Shown here in pieces: positions 60,257 to 64,000 of a DNA stretch of 64,000 bases. The notes beneath the pieces are model-generated. The model ran no database searches and was not told the origin of the DNA. It worked only from the letters and a program-made list of their open reading frames with translations. This DNA comes from G963662905 sp965230045 (lineage in GTDB: Bacteria; Bacteroidota; Bacteroidia; Bacteroidales; WRLA01). Numbering within the stretch: the stretch's first letter is position 1; each line of letters starts with the position of its first letter. Where the stretch lies: positions 1,984,001 to 2,048,000 of the forward strand of contig OZ245940.1 of NCBI GenBank assembly GCA_965230045.1. Direction: 5' to 3'. The translations under genes were made by a program, and so were the position numbers.

Positions 60257-60709
60257 ATGAAACAATTATTTTTTTTAACTCTAACAATGACAATGTTAGT
60301 CGGACAATTAATGGCTCAAAGTGGAAAGATTTATTTTTCAAATGGTAAAACATTAAATTTTTCAGAAATTAATTATTTGCAAGGTAAGCTGACAGAAACT
60401 AAAGCCAGTTTTAAAGATGGTAAAATGAGAATTGATTATGAAAATAGTATTAGAGAAGTTCCATTTGACAAAATCAAATCAATTGAGGTGAAAACTTGGA
60501 AACCTAATTGTCCGACTTGCAACTCTTTATTTGATGTAAACTTAAATATTCAAACGAAATCAGGGGTTTATATAACCAATACAAATCATACATTGCTTGA
60601 ATACGTAATTGTGTTTATCAATGACGAACTGACTGGTGAACAAGTTAGACAGAAAGTTTATTTTGGCTCAAGTGGAAAAAAGAATATTAACAAAATTGTA
60701 ATCTACTAA
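60257..60709 (+). CDS. Cassette-like gene 1: small secreted protein, unknown
   Basis: The 150-residue protein has a signal peptide cleaved after LMA (about residue 20). The mature part has a pair of Cys (CPTCNS) and ends in a beta-rich segment. I do not recognise it. The AT content is clearly higher than in backbone genes. It has a good GGAAG before the ATG. It is bounded on the right by the folded repeat at 60714, which fits a single-gene cassette. Confidence 0.65.
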   Translation: MKQLFFLTLTMTMLVGQLMAQSGKIYFSNGKTLNFSEINYLQGKLTETKASFKDGKMRIDYENSIREVPFDKIKSIEVKTWKPNCPTCNSLFDVNLNIQTKSGVYITNTNHTLLEYVIVFINDELTGEQVRQKVYFGSSGKKNINKIVIY

Positions 60710-60713
60710 TAAC

Positions 60714-60847
60714 AACCCATAACATTTTGTATAAGTAATGGCAGATATGTGCTAAATTTTAAGGTTCGTAACCTGCTCAAACTGCGTAGTGGTTTGACAG
60801 GAAACTACCACGCAATCTGCCACTACTCATACAATTTACCGTTGGCA
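60714..60847 (+). other. Long folded inverted repeat, attC-like recombination site
   Basis: The outer arms (60727-60746 and 60815-60834) are inverse complements apart from two wobble positions. They enclose two smaller hairpins: AGGTT/AACCT near 60762, and GCGTAGTGGTTT with AAACTACCACGC at 60784-60813. The site ends in GTTGGCA (60841-60847), whose complement TGCCAAC recurs at 62052-62058 after the next gene. The size and placement right after a cassette-like gene match integron attC sites, although the core is not a perfect GTTRRRY. Confidence 0.5.
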
Positions 60848-60925
60848 TGCATTGTAAAACGCTTAGACAATAGAGAAAATTTTTTGTAAAAAAGAAGAAC
60901 CATTAACAAATAAAATCTAATCATT

Positions 60926-61978
60926 ATGAAGCGAATTTCCTTATTAACAATTTTGTTATTTTATCTAGTATTCTTTTTCGGGTGTGAAAAAGAAGAATCC
61001 AGTGTTAATCCTAAAGCTAATTTCATGAACTTCAGATTACATGATATTTATTGGTCTGAATCGGTAGATCAAGATTCAGACTGTTTTCCATCAAGTCGTG
61101 TTTTAGTGTTTGAAATGTCAATTTCTTGTACGTGCGAAAACAACTTTAATATTAATGTTTATTCTGATAATATTTTGTGTGGCAGCTCTTTAAATAATAG
61201 TATAACTGAAAGTAGTTGCAATGGCATGGAACCAATTATTCAAAAGTTTGAGGTTATTGTAAATGACAATAATAAACTTACTCATGATGAATATGACTTT
61301 GATGTAATAATAAACTCTAATGGTTTTAGTGAAGATATATGGCCAAACCCGGCAAATTATAATCCATTTTGGTCAGAATTTGTTGATATGTTTAGTGATC
61401 AAAAGTTTGAAACTGATGATGAAGAAATTCTTCCGGATGGGCAATGGCTAATTTATGATGATGATAGTTTTGAATCTCAAATGAGTCCAGCCACTATCCC
61501 ATTGCCTAATATGGGAAATGGTAATATGGCAGTATTCTGGACCAGATTCACAAAACCTATTGAATGGCAAGATTACAATTTAGTAATTAAAAAAGTTAAA
61601 GTGTTTAATAAATCTGGGGCAAACCTTCCAATTAATATTGTTGCTTCGTCAGGCTCTGTTTTCCATCATGGATACAATTTTCCAACACATGAAGGTGAAT
61701 ATGGCTCATGGCAAAATATTTATTCTGATAAAGTATGGGATTCAAACACATGGATTGAAGTTGAGACTGATAAAGAAATTAATGCTGAAGATTTTTTTGT
61801 TGGTATCGAACATGTTGAAATGTTTACGTTTTTAATTGGTGTTGACGTTCAAAACCAATCAACAGCAAGAAGTGGAATTACCACATATAATGCTGCTTGG
61901 AACTTGTTCATGGGAGCATTTAATGATGCTGAATACGGGATTAGGGTATATGTGGAACCAATAGGAGGATGTAATTAA
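60926..61978 (+). CDS. Cassette-like gene 2: lipoprotein, unknown function
   Basis: The 350-residue protein has a lipoprotein signal (FFFGC near residue 20, followed by Glu-Lys-Glu-Glu). The mature part is rich in Asn, Asp and aromatic residues, with Cys pairs near residues 36-90, and looks beta-rich. No family is recognised. Like gene 1 it is AT-rich. It lies between the core GTTGGCA at 60841 and the inverse core TGCCAAC at 62052, as expected for one mobile cassette. Its role is unknown. Confidence 0.68.
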   Translation: MKRISLLTILLFYLVFFFGCEKEESSVNPKANFMNFRLHDIYWSESVDQDSDCFPSSRVLVFEMSISCTCENNFNINVYSDNILCGSSLNNSITESSCNGMEPIIQKFEVIVNDNNKLTHDEYDFDVIINSNGFSEDIWPNPANYNPFWSEFVDMFSDQKFETDDEEILPDGQWLIYDDDSFESQMSPATIPLPNMGNGNMAVFWTRFTKPIEWQDYNLVIKKVKVFNKSGANLPINIVASSGSVFHHGYNFPTHEGEYGSWQNIYSDKVWDSNTWIEVETDKEINAEDFFVGIEHVEMFTFLIGVDVQNQSTARSGITTYNAAWNLFMGAFNDAEYGIRVYVEPIGGCN

Positions 61979-62048
61979 AAGTTTGTGTAAGACTTTATGG
62001 AACTTTTACTTAACTCAAATGTACAAAGTTGAAGATGTAAAAACAACG

Positions 62049-62062
62049 ACATGCCAACAATT
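62049..62062 (-). other. Partial second attachment site (inverse core)
   Basis: ACATGCCAACAA carries the inverse of the core at 60841. The expected right arm is missing. Sequence changes to an unrelated palindromic patch (CGGCCATAGCCGG) from about 62075. It marks where the cassette row was broken. Confidence 0.4.
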
Positions 62063-62332
62063 AAGCAACGTTTTCCGGCCATAGCCGGAATATCCCGTTA
62101 GGCGGGACAAGTAGTGCTTTGTGTTGAACAGCCTGTCCCGAGCCATTCGGGAAAACCGGTGTACCTATATATTGGGGAATCAATTTTTGCGGTATTTTCT
62201 GCCAAATACCTTAAGGGAAGGGAAAGCAGGCCATTTTCAGCCGAAAAGCTTTGGTTTGCAATAATTCAAATGAACGTTTTGTCAAGATATGATGCCTGCC
62301 ACAGTCCATTTTGTGGGGCTTAGGCATAATTA

Positions 62333-62475
62333 GAGTTCGTCTATAAAGTCGTGTTTTTAGTTCAGAATGTTCGAGGTCGAGGCATTCTCGGTATTGAAAA
62401 TAAGGAGCTTACTAAAGTAAGTGACTGGTTTCAATACCGAGAATAACGCTGAGATCGGATATTATGGACAAAAAC
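62333..62475 (+). mobile_element. MITE, interior type D, copy 2
   Basis: The element has 143 bp. Left flank is TAATTA (62327-62332), right flank TAACCA (62476-62481), so the target copies have diverged. It is nearly identical to 15330-15472 inside, including arms CTCGGTATTG and CAATACCGAG, where a change on one side is matched on the other. Confidence 0.85.
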
Positions 62476-62535
62476 TAACCATATCAGTCCTGCATTGCAG
62501 GGGCAGAAGGAAAACAATAAAGCATGTGCATTTTC

Positions 62536-62793
62536 TCAGCAATCATCCGGAGCCCTGATTCGCTCATGGAATGATTCGGGGATTATTTCCACGAGCCACA
62601 TCCTCCCGCCACAGTTGGTGCAAAATCCCACAACAATGTTCATGCGTGTTTCTGCAATTTCTTCCCAGCCCATTTTCTTTTTTTGCGGCCTTGGCTGGTT
62701 AAAATATTCATACAGGGCAGGCAAGGCCTTTCCTTTTGCAGCCGAAGACATACTGAATTCTTCATTAAATAAACCATTTTTGAATAAAATCAA
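62536..62793 (-). pseudogene. Possible C-terminal scrap of an IS91-like transposase
   Basis: The 85-residue frame ends in FCTNCGGRMWLVEIIPE followed by an ERIRAP segment. This resembles the zinc-binding C-terminus of IS91-type transposases. Nothing upstream continues it. Weak identification. Confidence 0.35.
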
Positions 62794-62904
62794 TGAAGAA
62801 CTCTATCCTAAATTATTCATAAACCAAAAAAAAATAGGGAAATTTGTGCGATACCTCATTGATATTCAGTATCTTTATGTCGGCAAACAAAAACAAAAAT
62901 CCCT

Positions 62905-64000
62905 ATGGCTAAAAATACAAAGAATATTTCAAACAGTGGCACAAAACCACAGGAAATTACACAAAAGAGCCTTTTTCCTCTCACCAGTTCAAATGGCAAA
63001 AAGGTTGAGGTTAACTTTACTTTGAAAAAGACATCAAGTGATGGCGGCCTATTATTGCTTCGCGAAGTAGAAAAACAGCTTGGTTTAATCGACAGCCTTG
63101 CAGGCTGCATTGAAGACCCCCGCAACCAAAGTTATGTCAAGCACAGCACAAAACGCCTTCTAAGCCAGCGTATTATGCAAATTGCTGCAGGCTATGAAGA
63201 TGCAAATGACTGCAATGCGCTCAGGGACGATGAGGTAGTTAAGGTATGCTGTGAGACTACAGAAAGCCTTTCAGCCCAGCCTACAATGAGTCGTTTTGAG
63301 AATCAAATCACGGCTTCTCAGAACTACAAAATGGCCAAGGTCTTTGTAGATAAATTTATCGCTTCCTATGACCACGAACCAAAAATTATTATACTTGATT
63401 CTGACGATACAAGCAGCTTAACATATGGTAATCAGCAGCTTACCATGTTCAATAATTACTACGGGGACTATTGCTATATGCCTTTGCACATATATGAAGG
63501 CTTTTCGGGCAAGCTGGTAACCACTATCCTCAAACCTGGCCGCCGCAGCAAAAGCCTTGATGTTTTTTCGATCCACAAACGCATCATAAGCTACCTGCGC
63601 CAGCATTGGCCCAACACGATGATCATCCTTAGGGGCGACAGCCATTTTTGTTCCAAAGAGTTTATGGAGTGGGCAAGGGAGAGCCATAGGGTTGAATTTA
63701 TCACAGGGCTCAGTGGCAATTCTGTTTTAAACCAAAAGGCCAAAATAACCATAGAAAGCGCCAAAAAAAACTTCCAACAGTCGGGTACACCAGTGAAACG
63801 TTATCATAGCTTTCAATATCAGGCATCCAGTTGGGCTTTTGCCGAACGAGTGGTAGTCAAAGTAGAAGTAAGCAGCATGGGGACAAATGTAAGGTATATT
63901 GTCAGCAGCCTGCAAAATGTTCGTGCCAAGGCGCTTTACGAACAAGGATATTGTGCAAGGGGCGCAGCCGAATTGCGTATCAAAGAACATAAAACATACC
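62905..64000 (+). CDS. IS1380-family transposase, cut by the window end
   Basis: At least 365 codons of an IS1380-type DDE transposase run off the right edge. The N-terminus has the TSSDGGLLLLREVEKQLGL block, then SQRIMQIAAGYEDANDCNALRDD, IIILDSDDTSSLTYG (first Asp) near residue 155 and IILRGDSHFCSKEFMEW (second Asp) near residue 248. The frame is open to the end. Upstream (62800-62900) is AT-rich sequence where the left end should be; I could not fix the terminus. Confidence 0.92.
   Translation, partial: MAKNTKNISNSGTKPQEITQKSLFPLTSSNGKKVEVNFTLKKTSSDGGLLLLREVEKQLGLIDSLAGCIEDPRNQSYVKHSTKRLLSQRIMQIAAGYEDANDCNALRDDEVVKVCCETTESLSAQPTMSRFENQITASQNYKMAKVFVDKFIASYDHEPKIIILDSDDTSSLTYGNQQLTMFNNYYGDYCYMPLHIYEGFSGKLVTTILKPGRRSKSLDVFSIHKRIISYLRQHWPNTMIILRGDSHFCSKEFMEWARESHRVEFITGLSGNSVLNQKAKITIESAKKNFQQSGTPVKRYHSFQYQASSWAFAERVVVKVEVSSMGTNVRYIVSSLQNVRAKALYEQGYCARGAAELRIKEHKTY

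Noticed and set aside
62114..62323. 69-codon ORF
   Set aside because: Composition is not protein-like, and it lies in a scrambled region between a broken cassette and a MITE.
62495..63025. 176-codon plus-strand ORF
   Set aside because: It overlaps the start of the IS1380 transposase in another frame and shows no motif.

Overview
The window looks like a chromosomal segment of a Bacteroidota bacterium, probably class Bacteroidia. Many genes are preceded by the phylum's characteristic -7 box TAnnTTTG, in several cases with TTTG 19 to 21 bases upstream. Shine-Dalgarno sequences are essentially absent, and the core genes (MutS, S2, EF-Ts, S9, L13, DUF2723 protein, OmpA-TPR protein, XylBAE) are of Bacteroidota type. 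The sequence was read by eye, with no database search.

Layout. 0-12.7 kb is ordinary backbone: two lipoproteins, a PolB-like exonuclease, mnmD-NUDIX, a crcB-acylphosphatase operon, a large OmpA/TPR protein, a TrmH-family methylase, mutS, and tRNA-Gly and tRNA-Leu. 12.7-25.5 kb is an accessory island that resembles a worn defence island. It holds a truncated ADP-ribosylglycohydrolase, an AlbA_2/ATPase gene split by a MITE, a frameshifted McrC-like nuclease remnant, an intact WYL regulator - AAA+/M41 protease - unknown protein cassette with a palindromic operator, an IS256 copy, an Rpn nuclease with a broken partial copy, an ISAs1 scrap and an intact CARF-nuclease (Card1/Can2 type) with no CRISPR locus in view. 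25.5-37 kb returns to backbone: peroxiredoxin, a three-gene efflux operon without an ATPase, rplM-rpsI-rpsB-tsf, tRNA-Gln and a DUF2723 membrane protein. 37-47 kb has a candidate small RNA, an IS4-like transposase, a LysE exporter, an EEP-family hydrolase, lysC-lysA with a divergent ACT-like protein, three MITEs in a row and a Crp-family regulator. 47-52.3 kb is a xylose operon (xylB-xylA-xylE, then an AraC regulator). 52.3-58.1 kb has a stand-alone fusA and a DUF2975/XRE/zinc-ribbon operon. 58.6-62.1 kb carries a tyrosine recombinase followed by two cassette-like genes separated by a long folded inverted repeat, resembling an integron. The window ends inside an IS1380 transposase.

Two repeat systems stand out. 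One is a family of 139-145 bp MITEs (nine full copies and one partial) with about 18-bp terminal inverted repeats and 6-bp TAWTTA-like target duplications. Their interiors differ, but the central hairpin keeps its pairing by compensatory change. The other is a family of about 340-370 bp nested palindromes whose central modules are swapped between copies.

The best candidates for an undescribed system are the WYL/AAA-M41/unknown cassette (16.0-20.1 kb), the orphan CARF nuclease (24.5 kb), the recombinase-cassette region (58.6-62.1 kb) and the MITE family itself.
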